Assembly (NCBI GenBank): GCA_003550325.1
Contig: QKWP01000251.1
Span: 224,754 to 288,753, forward strand
Direction of reading: 5' to 3'
Length of the DNA: 64,000 bases
Source: Gigaspora rosea
Lineage: Eukaryota; Glomeromycota; Glomeromycetes; Diversisporales; Gigasporaceae
The translations under genes and the position numbers were made by a program. Below, in pieces: positions 34,796 to 46,199 of this stretch. The notes under the pieces are model-generated. The model was not told the origin of the DNA. It did not search any database and was given only the letters and a program-made list of their open reading frames with translations. How positions within the stretch are numbered: the first letter of the stretch is position 1; each line of letters begins with the position of its first letter.

Positions 34796-36050
34796 TGTCA
34801 ACTCATACAGGGGCGACCCCAAATTCCGTGTCGGAATGCTTCGGAGTGCGTCGGAATCATGGTCGGCTGGATCGGAATTGATCGATTTTGCCCCAAGATC
34901 ATAAAAAATTTTACTAATAAATCATATCTATTCATTAAGTAAAAAATGCCCAGCTGATAATTTTGCTATAGAATCTGCTAACAACTTGCGCTAAACGCCA
35001 ACCTAGATCCGACTCATCCAACCCGGAATTTTGGGGACCCCTTCTGTAACATATCGGCCGATTTGTTTCAACCCCAAAATCAACCAATCATGATTGAGGA
35101 TTATCAAAGAAATTTCGTACTTAAAATTTATTACAGTACGAATTTTCATAAGAACTGCCTTTTTAACTAACCTTGTGTTTATAATTAAATACCAGAAAAT
35201 TATGGTGCTTATATATTTAATTATAAACCAAATATGTGTTAAAAAGGTCAGTTTTTTAAAAAACTGCTTCCGAGTTTATCCTTGAAGTTGCCAACCCATC
35301 ATAAACCCATCTTTCTCCTTCTAAAACACCCGAATATTTCAACAAACGGTAAAAGCACGTCTTTCTACAGCTTAGCATAGCTCTTTTATTGAGTTTTATT
35401 GGTTTTTTAACTTGTCCAGACGTCAAAGAAGCTCTTTTGTTAGTTGTAATAAGTGCATCGTTTTAGTTTTTCAACGTCACTTAGGAGTAAATTTTCGTGT
35501 AACAGTTTATCGAAAAAAGGCCCAAAAAATCAAATCAGCCGATATGAAATTCGGTAAATGTCGGTGAGTTGATCGGATCCTTGTGATGGATACGAAATAA
35601 ACAGGTGCGAAACAGGAATTAATATGACGGCTAGTAAGAATTCGATAATTTATAGGATAAAAGTAAAACAGGCGTAAAACAGGAATCACTTGGTGGTAAG
35701 TAAAGATAATCATATGGAATCAAACTTGGAAATTCCTGGTAACATGTAACTTGATTAAAAATTAATGTAAATCATTTTCTTATTAGATCGCAAACATCAT
35801 ACAATTCACACGATTACACATAAATCCAATATACTTGTATAATCGATATGAGAATTCAAACTGGTTCCAAAATTATACCGGCTAGCCCAGTCTATAAACA
35901 GTAGAATTTTTAGCGATCTTAAGTAAATTAAATCCGACGTTATCATGTATGATGATAAACCAAACAACAAAATGAGGTTTAGAATGAACAAACTTAGCCA
36001 ACGAAAGAATCCTTCGTTTAAGGCTTTTCGTTATTTCTTTGAAGATCAGA
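34796..36050. other. Non-coding part of the 3.1-kb insertion
   Basis: Includes two GTCGGAATG(C/-)TTCGGA-like words near 34830 and a frame-poor AT-rich stretch. No gene seen on either strand. Confidence 0.4.
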
Positions 36051-36108
36051 GATTATATTTTATAAAGTTTATAAATTTTTTTTTTTTTTTTTTTTTCTTC
36101 CCTTCTTA

Positions 36109-36288
36109 CTTGTATAAGTATACGTATACTTGTATAAGTACACGTATACTTGTATAAGTACACGTATACTTGTATAAGTACACGTATACTTGTATAAGTA
36201 CACGTATACTTGTATAAGTACATGTATACTTGTATAAGTACACGTATACTTGTATAAGTACACGTATACTTGTATAAGTATACGTCTA
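36109..36288 (+). repeat. 20-bp tandem array, nine copies
   Basis: Unit CTTGTATAAGTACACGTATA repeats with exact 20-bp spacing at 36109, 36129 and so on to 36269. The first and last junctions have TATACG instead of CACG, and one internal copy has CATG. Every unit contains a near-palindrome TACTTGTATAAGTA. A T17 tract precedes it. Open frames here are artefacts of the repeat. Confidence 0.95.
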
Positions 36289-36511
36289 GTATACTAGTAT
36301 AGAAAAACGCAAAAAGCAAATTTCCTTTTTTATATATTACGAGGAAATTATTTCGATGATCAAATGCACGAATATAGCACAAATTACCGTAAGCAGTAGA
36401 AGTGCCAACCGTGTATAGTAAAGACTACTTACACTACATGAGCATACACCGCAAAATAATTACACAGCATAACCATCTTAGGTAAAAAGGATCGGGCAAA
36501 ATTGAATACCT

Positions 36512-39465
36512 TTAACAAAGTGTGTAAAAACACAAATTTAGGGTTAGGAGATTGACTTCAGAAGCTATGGCCATAAACATCGTCCCCGACATTTTTAATT
36601 GTGCACCAAGGTCGAATTAAACACTAGTTTTGGTGTATTTTCGCCTTTTTCTTCTTCCGTACGTGTTCAGGATTCATGTCCGGAACGATTAAAATTCGAA
36701 TTTGCTGATTGGTAATTACCTTTTTAGGAGTTTGTAACTATTGAGATGCGATAAGAAATCTTTATTATCGTTAATTATTCAAAAAAAAAAAAAAAAAAAA
36801 CTTTTTTATCTATTTTAATGTTAAAAATTATTGTATTTATTAGACAACTTGAGAACATCATAAACAATGGGTTCAATTGAGATGCTTGTTTCAGACAACC
36901 ATTGGCTTTTTTCAATAATAGATAGAAATTGTCAACTCCTGACACTAGTAATGTCTAAATCTCGTTAAACTTCTCCTTATTATGTATTGATTTGTATCAA
37001 AAATATAAACCAAGTGCTTTAATTACATTACTTTAAGAACATTCTCACTACTTTGTTTAATTTTGCAAATATTTGTCATAAAAGCTTTCAGAATAATAAA
37101 TTTCAGAGACTACATAAGTGTATTATAACAATATACCCAAATAGTCATTTTCATAAAGAAAATACATTAACCCTATTAAAATCTAAGCCTGTCGAATCTA
37201 GGCATATCATCCGACTTTATATGAAATTTTAAGTCTTAAAAATTACATTAATCTCATATCTATTACTCTCAAATATTTGTAACGTTATTTGGAGAAATGG
37301 ACACAACAAATATTAAAACTACAAATTATAATGATGTCGCCACAAATGCTGATGGTAATACTCCTGCATATGTACTGTACATGATAACTCAGGGGCGATA
37401 ACCAAAAAAACCTAAATGATAACAGACTGAAAATAATTGCAATTTAAAGTTGATGACAATTTATACCATATTTTTGTGATACAAACATCACATTATCTCA
37501 ATGATTTGAAGATGTCCGTAAAAAGCTATGTCGCGGTATTATGTCAAATCTCGATGGATTTAAAATTTTATTAATAATAAAAAGAATTTGCGGTTCCTTA
37601 ATAAAGACATTAATAACGCAAAAAGAGTAATATTCACCAATAAAATATGCGAAAAGCGGCAAATACCGTGATGCATTAGAGTTATCTAATTATGGTGATG
37701 TTTACAACTTTTTTTCCGAGAACTATAAATACGTGATCAATTTTATGAGCAAAGTCACAAAAATTGCCGACAATTCATAGATCTATACTTTTTTTTTTTA
37801 CATATAAGAAACATTAATTGTCGCTTACATCGAAATTTCCTTCAGGGATATCTCACACTCAGAATACGGAACTTTACAATCTCACACTCAAAATACAAAC
37901 TTTACAAATAAAACGTTACCTCTTGACGAACCACATCTTAATAAGGCCACACCAATTTTATTCTTTGTTTGACATAACCCATTTTAAATTTTAGACATAA
38001 AATAACACTAATTTAACCAACCACATTGCAGTATCGGCTTTTGACATTTTTTATATTTGTTCAGCCAATAGAATCGCTGTATTTTTTTTGTTGCTGTTGA
38101 TTTTTTTTTCTCCCCTCCCTTCCCCCTTCTTTTGTAAAATATTTATGTTATGATAAAAAAAAAACAATTTGGAGTGGCCTGACTCTTCTATCATGCAATT
38201 GCTATATCTTTATATGACATTTTCTGTAACATTAAATCTGGTGTTTTTAATTTTGGTTTAAATATTTATATTTGCTAATAATAATTATTAACTTTCTGAT
38301 TTCGAAATAAATTAGTGATCTATAAACCTATTTATTTTTATTTGTTAGCGTATTTATATAGTAATGAATACTTTTACGAGGGATATAGTTTATATTAAAA
38401 TATACAGTACCTACAAAAACGGTCGATCCGTATTTTATATTACATGTTCTTTCCGTAAATTTTGCATATTCGGCTTATCTATGTTGCAGATTCACGGAAT
38501 TTTCACAAAAAGTATGGAGAAATAATAGAAATATTAGGAAAAATTTTTTACAGTGAGTATGTAATTTATAATTTTATACATTATACATTTAAATAAAAAA
38601 TTGTTAAAAAATTCTATTAAAAGGAGATTCTATTTCCTTCTATTTTTACTTGGTTATTATGAATAGCCACATATCATTATAATTAATTGGCTTACAGATC
38701 ATGTGCAATGTGGCTGGAGAACACCTTTAATTGGTTGAAATCAGTTCGAAAATTTTTTGTTCTCGAAAGTGGTTGCTGGGTTGTTCTATCAATTTTATGT
38801 TATATAAGCTAGAATATTCAAACTCAGAAACTTTGACTGAAAAATACATTCATTGTCAATATTAATATATTCGAGAGAATGAACAATTCTAATCGACATC
38901 TACCTTACCCAAAAAGCGATATATTTCTAGAGTCAAATTTATGGGTTTAATGAATGCATACTAATGCCATTAATCGAAATACTCTATTTAGCCAGATATT
39001 TAGACAATTAAAAGTTTGATATGGCATTATTTTTTGCTAAAATTCAAAATTTGACTAAATGTCTAAATGCTTGACGAAATAAATTCCTGACTAAATGTCT
39101 AAATATAGAATATAATAATAATTAGATACAACAATGAAAAGCGATTCTTATCCTATCACAAATAATTCTGAATCTATACCAGGAACGGAGTGATATGTAA
39201 TATCACGAAGTATACGGTTCAACTTTAAGTTGATTCAAAATTTTCTGTCTACTTCGATATAAAATTTCTTATATTTACAATCCATTTAATAGATACTGAA
39301 TTATTTTAATAAAATATGATTTAGTATTAATTTATTTGTAGCCTTGACTACATGTTGCCGTATCTATAGTAACGCAAAATTTTACTAGGGCACCAAATGC
39401 TCCACCGCGATTTTACTATAATTCTATAATACTAATGCTAACCCTAACCCTATCCAAAGTCTAAT
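36512..39465. repeat. Y2 block, upstream flank of unit 2
   Basis: Second copy of the Y block. It contains CCATAAACAT (36580) and TACCTTTTTAGGAG (36719-36732), which are empty sites for two MITE insertions in unit 3. It joins X2 at 39465. Confidence 0.75.
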
Positions 39466-40440
39466 TTGTCAAAAATCAAAACTAAACCTTTGTTTTTTTT
39501 TTGGGGACACATGTATATCGTGTACCAACTTGATAGGGAAAAGTATAATTATATGTAGATTTAGCCATAAAAACCAATTCTAAATATCACTTTTATTAGG
39601 TCTTTTTATTTGCTTTTTTTTCAGCAAACCGTTAATTTAGTAGTGAGTTCACTGAATACTAATACGTACATCTTTACATAAATGGAGACATCTGTAAAGA
39701 TCGTTAACTTGATCAATTTCCATATGAATATGGGTTTGCAATAATGAAACACGCATTATTCTTAATTAGTATGCAAATCATCATGTGCAATGTGGCTGAC
39801 GAACACCTCTAATTGATTGAAAATAATCCATGATTCGCTGGGTTACTCTGTCAATTTTATGTTATATAAAAATAAAGAAATTTTCAGACTCAGAAACTTT
39901 GATCACAAAAATACAATTACTGTTTATATTAACTTACTCGTGAGAATGTACAACCCTAATAGATGACTACGAAGCAATTTCTCTCTGCCCAGAGAATAGA
40001 ATAATATATTTATAGAGTTAAATTTATGGTTTTAATAAGTGCATACAGTACAATTTGCAAATTATCACAAACCATACTACGTATTAATTAAAAGGCTTTA
40101 ATAATAAGGAACTCTCATAATGTTTTGTGTTATATTGTCATTTCATCATACAATTGAATCAGCATTATTATAGTAAAATAAGTGATCTAGCTAAATAAGT
40201 AAACTTACATTTGGTTTTGTTTCATTACCAAACATCAAATAACTGCATACGATCACAAGGATGTAGAAAATTGCGATCCACTCATAAATTACGTTTACCA
40301 TTGTTTGAACATATTTATTGAAATAAAATTTGAAAAGCTTACCAGCTCAAGCATTAAATAGTAAATTAGACTTTAGCAAGTATTCTGTAGAACAATTTTG
40401 TGCTGAATAATTTATTACTTTTAGAAATACACGTTGAGCA

Positions 40441-40584
40441 CAGTGTTTAAAATAGCATAGTAAAAATCCGGATCCACCGGTATTTTGATGAAATTTTGAG
40501 CAAAAAAACCCGGTTTTTTACTATATAAAAACAGGTTGTTTTTTGCTTTGCACCGGTAAATTTCAAATCCTATTTTAAACACTG
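40441..40584. mobile_element. 144-bp hAT-type MITE
   Basis: Ends CAGTGTTTAAAATAG and its inverted complement CTATTTTAAACACTG, flanked by 8-bp repeats GTTGAGCA (40433-40440) and GTTGAGCC (40585-40592). Unit 1 (GTTGAATC near 23651) and unit 2 (GTTAAATC near 30413) are uninterrupted. The centre contains CCGGATCCACCGG. Too short to code. Confidence 0.85.
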
Positions 40585-41259
40585 GTTGAGCCTAACTTAT
40601 TTAGAATTTTCTTAAAATAAGATCATCTGACTGACAAGATCAGTTTTTGCCAAATTTCTACATAAACTAAATAAATATAGAGTATAAGTTCCAATAATAA
40701 ACAAATTTATAATCATTAAATCTACCTTGTTTACATAAGAGTAAAAAAAAACAATTATTACTTTAATTAGTGATAAGTGACACTATATCAAGATTTAAAA
40801 GATCTTTGTGTTCCGAAATTTCGAAAAATAAAATATTGTTGCCATATTTTTGATTATCATTTTTTAAAGGTAATTTATTAATGCATAATTGTCAAGGTCA
40901 TGAGACTCGTACATTACAATAACATATAAAAGAAACGCCCTTCTTTTATAAATAACATATCATAATATATATATATATATAAAAACAATCATCCTTTAAC
41001 ATAACTTATCATAATATATATATATAATTCCATCCTTTACTATAATATAATATAAAAGAAATAAAGTAACTCTATGAAATTGGTTAAATATTTACTGTTA
41101 AACATGCCGAAATTAAGAACTTATCGAATTCGGTCGAATAATGTCCGTTCCAAGCTCAGCTCATATTCATACATCAACAAATAAAAGGCTTCTTTAAATA
41201 AATTATATTTTATTTCTTTTAACAATTTTTGGGTTAAAAAAAAAAAAAAAAGAAATGAT

Positions 41260-43215
41260 TTATAAATCGGTAGAAATTTCATGCAAATCTAATTTGCTTG
41301 TTATCTCTTGCGTATTGATGGGTTTGCTGGTGTATATGTGATTTGGATGCTTTGGCGATTCAACATTAAGTTTAATTTTATCGGCTTCCAAGAATTGTTT
41401 TTTGATTTCATTATTATTATCCTTACTCATCTCGTAAAGCCAATAACCAATTACGTTACAAAGAACAGTTGCCGTTGGTCGTTTATTTTGATCCTGGTCC
41501 ATGCATTCCTTAGCTAATTCAACGTAACAATTAGGCACGTGTATACCCTTATCAAATTCTGGTCTTTTTCCCTGGCAAATTTTTACTGAAAGATTAGTGT
41601 TGAAAGATTCACCGTCAAATGCTCTTCTTCCAGTTGAAACCTCATACATAATGACTCCAAAGCTGTAGATATCTGCCGCTTGCGTGTATGCATGACCCAT
41701 TAGGACTTCGGGTGCTACATATGGAATAATACCACTAATTTCTTTTTTTGGATTCATATTAGATGATGTTGAAAGACCTAAATCTGTAATGTAAGCACTA
41801 TGTAAATGATCTTGCAAGATATTTCCGGAATGTAAATCTCGATGAATCAATTCTTGAGAATGGATTGATTCAAGGTCTGAAGCGATACTATACAACACAT
41901 TCAATTTATCTTTCCATTTCATTTGTGCTACCGACTCAAGATTTTGACGCAACGAGCCTTTACTTGCATATTTCAAAACGATTATGTAATCGTTAGTTTT
42001 ATCATCTCTTGATATTCCATAACATTTTAAGAATGATGGATTTTCGTATCCAATCTCGCAATATGCTTTCAACTATAATTAAAAAAAAAACCAACATTAG
42101 TATTATTTCATTAATAGATTCTTTGATTGCATTAATATTACCTCTTCGACAAATTCTTGATTACATTCATTTGAACCATGAATCAATTTAAGTGCAATTG
42201 ATGTCCAAAAATTTCTATTATTATCACACCAAAGCGCATAATATATAGTCGCGAATCCACCTTTTCCTATTTCTAGTATATTTTGAAATTCTTTATAAGG
42301 AATCCATGATAGCTGATACTTTTCATCGTTTAATATTGTATTCAAATTACAATCAATGTTCTCGTATGATGGTTTGTTTATCTTATTTACGCCTCTTTCT
42401 ATTCGATACCAATGATTTGCCCGTTGTATGTCTCGCGGTACACCGACTCCATTTCGATAACAGTCACCAACTCGTAAAATTGCAGCAACATCTCCCATAT
42501 CAGCAGCTTTTTTAAAATATTCAAAGGCTTTTTTCTCATCTTTGTCGACTCCATCTCCACGCAAATAGAAAAGACCAGTTGCACTTGTTCCAATAGAGCT
42601 CCCCATTTCTGCAGATTTTTGATAATAAATAAATGCCATACGTTTATTCATTTCAACTCCAGTTCCTTCTCGATAACAACATCCAACACAAAATGTTCCA
42701 TTAGCGTTCCCCATTTCTGCAGATTTTTGATAATAAATGAATGCCTTATGTTCATCCTTTTCAACTCCAATTCCTTCATCGTAACAGACACCGAGGAATT
42801 GTACTCCGCGAGAATCATTCATCTCTGCTAATTTTTGGAAATAATTGAATGCTTTGTGTTCATCCTTTTCAACCCATTTACCAAGACGATAGCAATTTGC
42901 AAGAACGAGTTGAATCGTTGGATTGGTTTGATAATCTAAGCAAAAATCGATAAGATTAACAGGATTTTGCTCCTTCTTTATTAGAAATTGTTCTAACGTC
43001 TCAAGAACTTGAAGAGGATTTTTGCCTTTCAATCTTTCTTCATTATAAATATTGCACATTTCTTTAACAATTTCATTTCGAAAATCTTGTGAAAGATTCT
43101 GTAAATTGTTATCTTCTAAATACAAATGGGTAATATTGTTGGTTATTTGAGTAATATCTGATGAACTGTTGATTTTTTCCGGCTGTTTTTCAAATATATT
43201 ATTGTAATTTGACAT
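41260..43215 (-). CDS. Sel1-repeat/TKL protein kinase, gene 4
   Basis: Exons 43215-42142 and 42072-41260, 69-bp phase-0 intron in the shared position; 628 aa. The N-terminal 100 residues and five Sel1-like units precede the kinase: GKGGFATIY about 317-325, K343, HRDLHSGN 435-442, DLG 455-457, APE 478-480. The Sel1 half (for example NANGTFCVGCCYREGTGVEM) is almost identical to gene 3. The C-lobe (DKGIHVPNCYVELAKECMDQ and the tail) is almost identical to gene 2, so this gene appears mosaic. First in-frame ATG is MSNYNNIF. Predicted active; substrate unknown. Confidence 0.9.
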
Positions 43216-43254
43216 TGTATCGCATGAAAAGTGTGTTGGAACAGAAGTTGTAAT

Positions 43255-43338
43255 GTACAATTATATATTTTTAGATGCAATTACTGGGATTGTGCGGTAG
43301 TACAGCCCAAAAAAGGAAACTTAATTGTGTAAATAAAC
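43255..43338 (-). promoter_or_regulatory. Conserved upstream block of gene 4 with TATA-like run
   Basis: Counterpart of the gene 3 block: TTATATATTTTTAGATG at 43261-43277, then GCAATTACTGGGATTGTGC and AAAGGAAACTT. The TATA-like run is about 45-55 bp before the ATG. Confidence 0.45.
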
Positions 43339-43611
43339 AAAGTGTGTAAAAAACACAAATTTAGGGTTAGGAGATTAACTTCAGAAGCTATGACCATAAA
43401 TTGGGGTCGTCTAAAGCCAGGTGCGTTCACGTGATAGAAAGCCAATCAAATCGTAAAATTTGATCTTTACGGTGTTACGCTTAATTCGTAACCTTAGTGT
43501 AAACGGGTTAAGACTTTTTAGGAAGTGTTAAGTCTGAATCTATAGGTTTCCTAATATGGTTGTCGGTACTATGTATTAATTACTATATATAACTAGCAAT
43601 TGCAAGTATGG

Positions 43612-43632
43612 CGGGCGACGAAGTCGCCCGCT
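43612..43632. repeat. GC-rich hairpin
   Basis: GCGGGCGAC, loop GAA, GTCGCCCGC: a perfect 9-bp stem in otherwise AT-rich DNA, near the start of the 4.9-kb block. Possibly an element-terminal structure. Confidence 0.75.
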
Positions 43633-43756
43633 TGAGAAAGTATTTAACATATTGTTGTTGCTAAAGAAAATTTTGTTGTCAGGCTTACAGTCACATTTTA
43701 TGTTCAGTTTGTTCCCAAAGTATCATCTAAAGAAAATCTATTATTGTTTAGTTATG

Positions 43757-43909
43757 AAAAAAATCAAAAACCAAAAAAAAACCAAAATACGAAGTGAAGC
43801 CGAATTGCTAAACTCAAAAAAAGAAACAGTTCCTTTCTCCCCCGAATTAGACCAAAACATACACAATTTAATCCAATCATTAACCAAATGGAAAGAAGAA
43901 ACTGCTTAA
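43757..43909 (+). other. Doubtful short frame, Lys/Glu-rich
   Basis: From ATG 43757 (MKKIKNQKKTKIRSEAELLN...) to TAA at 43907, 50 codons; the frame stays open upstream to about 43652 without a strong start. Its C-terminal part (FSPELDQNIHNLIQSLTKWK) has protein-like composition. No family recognised. It may be an exon fragment captured in the inserted block. Confidence 0.2.
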
Positions 43910-44365
43910 TTGACTTTCCCAAGCCCGGACTTTCTTTTCCTCGTCAGTTAGGTAGTTATGGAAAAAATTTTGATAAAAAGAGTGGTAGGCAAAATCAGGA
44001 TTTTCATTTTCGTCTTTCTTAACTTGCTGGAATTTTAATTATATTTTGCCAAGTTTGTTACAAAAATAATTGAAATTTCAATAATAGATTTTCTATAGAT
44101 GATACTTAGAGATCAAACTGGGCATGAAATATAATTAGAAGCTTGATAACAGGTTTATCCTTGGTAGGGCTCATATTACGTGACAGAAATATTATTAATA
44201 GGAGAGTTTGAAGAATAGTTAACTTAGGGTATTTTTGCGGCATTCACCTAAATAAGTTAGGTGCATGCACTTACTTTAGTGAGTAATACAAACTCTTTAA
44301 GAAGAAATGGCCAATAAAAGAGTGCAAACTTTGAATAGCTTTGAATATTCTGGATTAGCTTGACA

Positions 44366-45987
44366 TAGAGATGGGTTTCATGTGTGCGCATGATTCCTCA
44401 ATCATGCGCATGAATGCGCATTAATGCACATGATTCCGAATCATGCGCATTTTATCCCATCAAAATTTTATATAGAAAAATTAAATATAAAATAAGTATA
44501 ATTAACATTCTAATCTATCTATATACTTCAATTCTGAGTCTGTTCGCTTTAATATTTTTGATTGGTCGTATCCGAAAAATGTGACTTAAATGTAGGAAAA
44601 CTAACAGAAATACATAAGATGATTATGACTTTTATCATGGTCGAGTAATTATTATAACATTCAAGTAATTATTATATCATTTTTTTAATGCCCTTATTAA
44701 CGCCCTTAAACGACACAATATCGTGAACGTTGTTTGATTGCCTAATATTTACAAACTATTTTTGGGCTAAAAAGTTCACGAATTTGAAAAACATTTTGTA
44801 CAATGGTCTCAAGTTCAAGAATAAGTACAACTGCAAGAACAAGTGCAAGAACACGACAAATGCTCTACTATAGATAAAACATATGATTAATAAAAAAATA
44901 GTGAATATATTAATAAAAAAAATAGTGAATATATTAATTAAAAAATAGTGAATATATTAATAAAAAATAGTGAATATATTGATAAAAAAAATAGTGAATA
45001 TATTAATAATAAAAAAATAGTGAATATATTAATAAAAAAAATAGTGAATATATTAATAAAAAAATAGTAAATATATTAGCGAATATCAAACAAAGTTACA
45101 TCAACCAAATATTTAGATGATTGATTTCTAGAATTTTTGACAAAATTCTTGCCACCCAGATTATCTGATAATCAACTAATTTTCTCAGTGACTTGTAGTT
45201 TTATGTCGATCTACCAACCAATAAAATCATGGTTATGTTCAAAAGGTGATCAATGTGCTAAAACTAATATAGCAATATAAGGTTTTCTCTTTGCAACATT
45301 TATTTTAAAAATTGGCATTCACCAATAAAATTAAGCTGCATACTACCGGTATTTGTTATTGGAGTAATGAGCTTTGTAACAAACTTTTTATAGTTAGCTT
45401 ATACTAATTCAAACTAACCCACTATATATTGAATTACTGGTATAGCGAACAAATTTTGTAATAGAATTTTTATAAAAACTCATGATAAAAATCACAATAA
45501 TTCTAATAAAAACTGGCTCAACCATACTGAAATAGAGTGAATTCTGTGGCAGAATTTTATAATAACATAATTTTAATGCAAACTAACTCAATCTTAACCA
45601 TATCTGTAGTTAATAGAATAGTACGTTCAGTAACTGAATTTTTTTGTGCAATTCAATGCAAACAAAACTCAACATATTTATGAATATTATATAATGCGAA
45701 TTTACAGATTTTAATTAATTTTCTAAAGTTTTATACAAAGCTCCCATGGCAGAGCCACAGGTCAGGTGTCAAATTATATAAGATAAGCAACAATTAGTTA
45801 ATTTGTAAAAATTTATATATATAGGCAAAATCTGATTTTAGTTTCAATATGTAGTATCTTTATTTAGATATATTATCAATAATAAAGATTAAAAATAAAA
45901 AAATTTTTATCATATGGTATAATGCGCATTTTATCTATAATGTGCATTAATGTGCATTCATGCACATGCGCATTTTTCCCATCTCTA
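44366..45987. mobile_element. hAT-type element, ATGCGCAT family, inverted second copy
   Basis: Termini TAGAGATGGG inverted, with ATGCGCAT arrays at both ends. The interior matches 8897-10327 in reverse, including the GGCAGAGCCAC hairpin remnant near 45748. It is about 190 bp longer than the first copy because of a tandem expansion at 44886-45082. The 8-bp flanks (GCTTGACA and CACTCAAT) do not match, so either the target duplication has decayed or a rearrangement separated the ends. Confidence 0.8.
44886..45082 (+). repeat. Tandem expansion of AATAGTGAATATATTAATAA
   Basis: Eight copies of a 21-27-bp unit varying mainly in the length of an A run. The sister element at 9.8 kb has at most two copies, so the expansion arose in this copy. 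Confidence 0.85.
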
Positions 45988-46199
45988 CACTCAATCTGTT
46001 AATCATCCACCAATCAATACTATACATGAATTCACAGATATGCATATCCGCAAAATCAAGTAATAGTGTTGAATGCCAGGTTAGATAACAGGTTAAGTAG
46101 CATTCAAATCATGCCTTTTTTTTCTTCAACAACAACCAACCAACTAAAAAAAGTATCACCTTAAAATTTATCTTTACTAGTGATTTATTAATTATCAGC

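Larger units (their letters stand above)
33365..36511. mobile_element. 3.1-kb insertion between gene 3 promoter and Y2
   Basis: Defined by comparison: gene 4 shows AAATAAACAAAGTGTGT without interruption, while here AAATAAAC and AAAGTGTGT are 3.1 kb apart. It starts with a GC palindrome (GGCGGCTGCGCCGCC at 33379). It holds a CGCTTCGCTCGGC repeat, a degenerate 110-bp repeat array, a foldback element and a 20-bp tandem array. No protein frame. It may be several insertions; the ends show no clear target duplication. Confidence 0.55.
30135..39465. repeat. Tandem unit 2 (X3-Y2) of the kinase triplication
   Basis: X3 (about 30135-33364) carries gene 3 and matches X1 and X2 from AAAATTGAATCAGCAT onward; it lacks the distal 3' flank found in X1. 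Y2 is 36512-39465. Between them lies a 3.1-kb insertion (33365-36511), identified because gene 4's upstream region runs directly from GTAAATAAAC into AAAGTGTGT. Confidence 0.75.
39466..43338. repeat. X2 block (gene 4 and flanks) of unit 3
   Basis: Matches 22711-26290 from GTCAAAAATCAAAACTAAAC through the gene. Differs by small indels and one 144-bp MITE at 40441. Confidence 0.8.

Noticed and set aside
36109..36288. CRISPR-like regular repeat
   Set aside because: There are no unique spacers between units; the array is a continuous 20-bp tandem repeat in eukaryotic DNA.
36053..36382. Frames encoding repeated YLYKYTCTYTS-like peptides
   Set aside because: Direct translation of the 20-bp minisatellite. 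They are open in several frames because the unit lacks stops, and show no coding signature.
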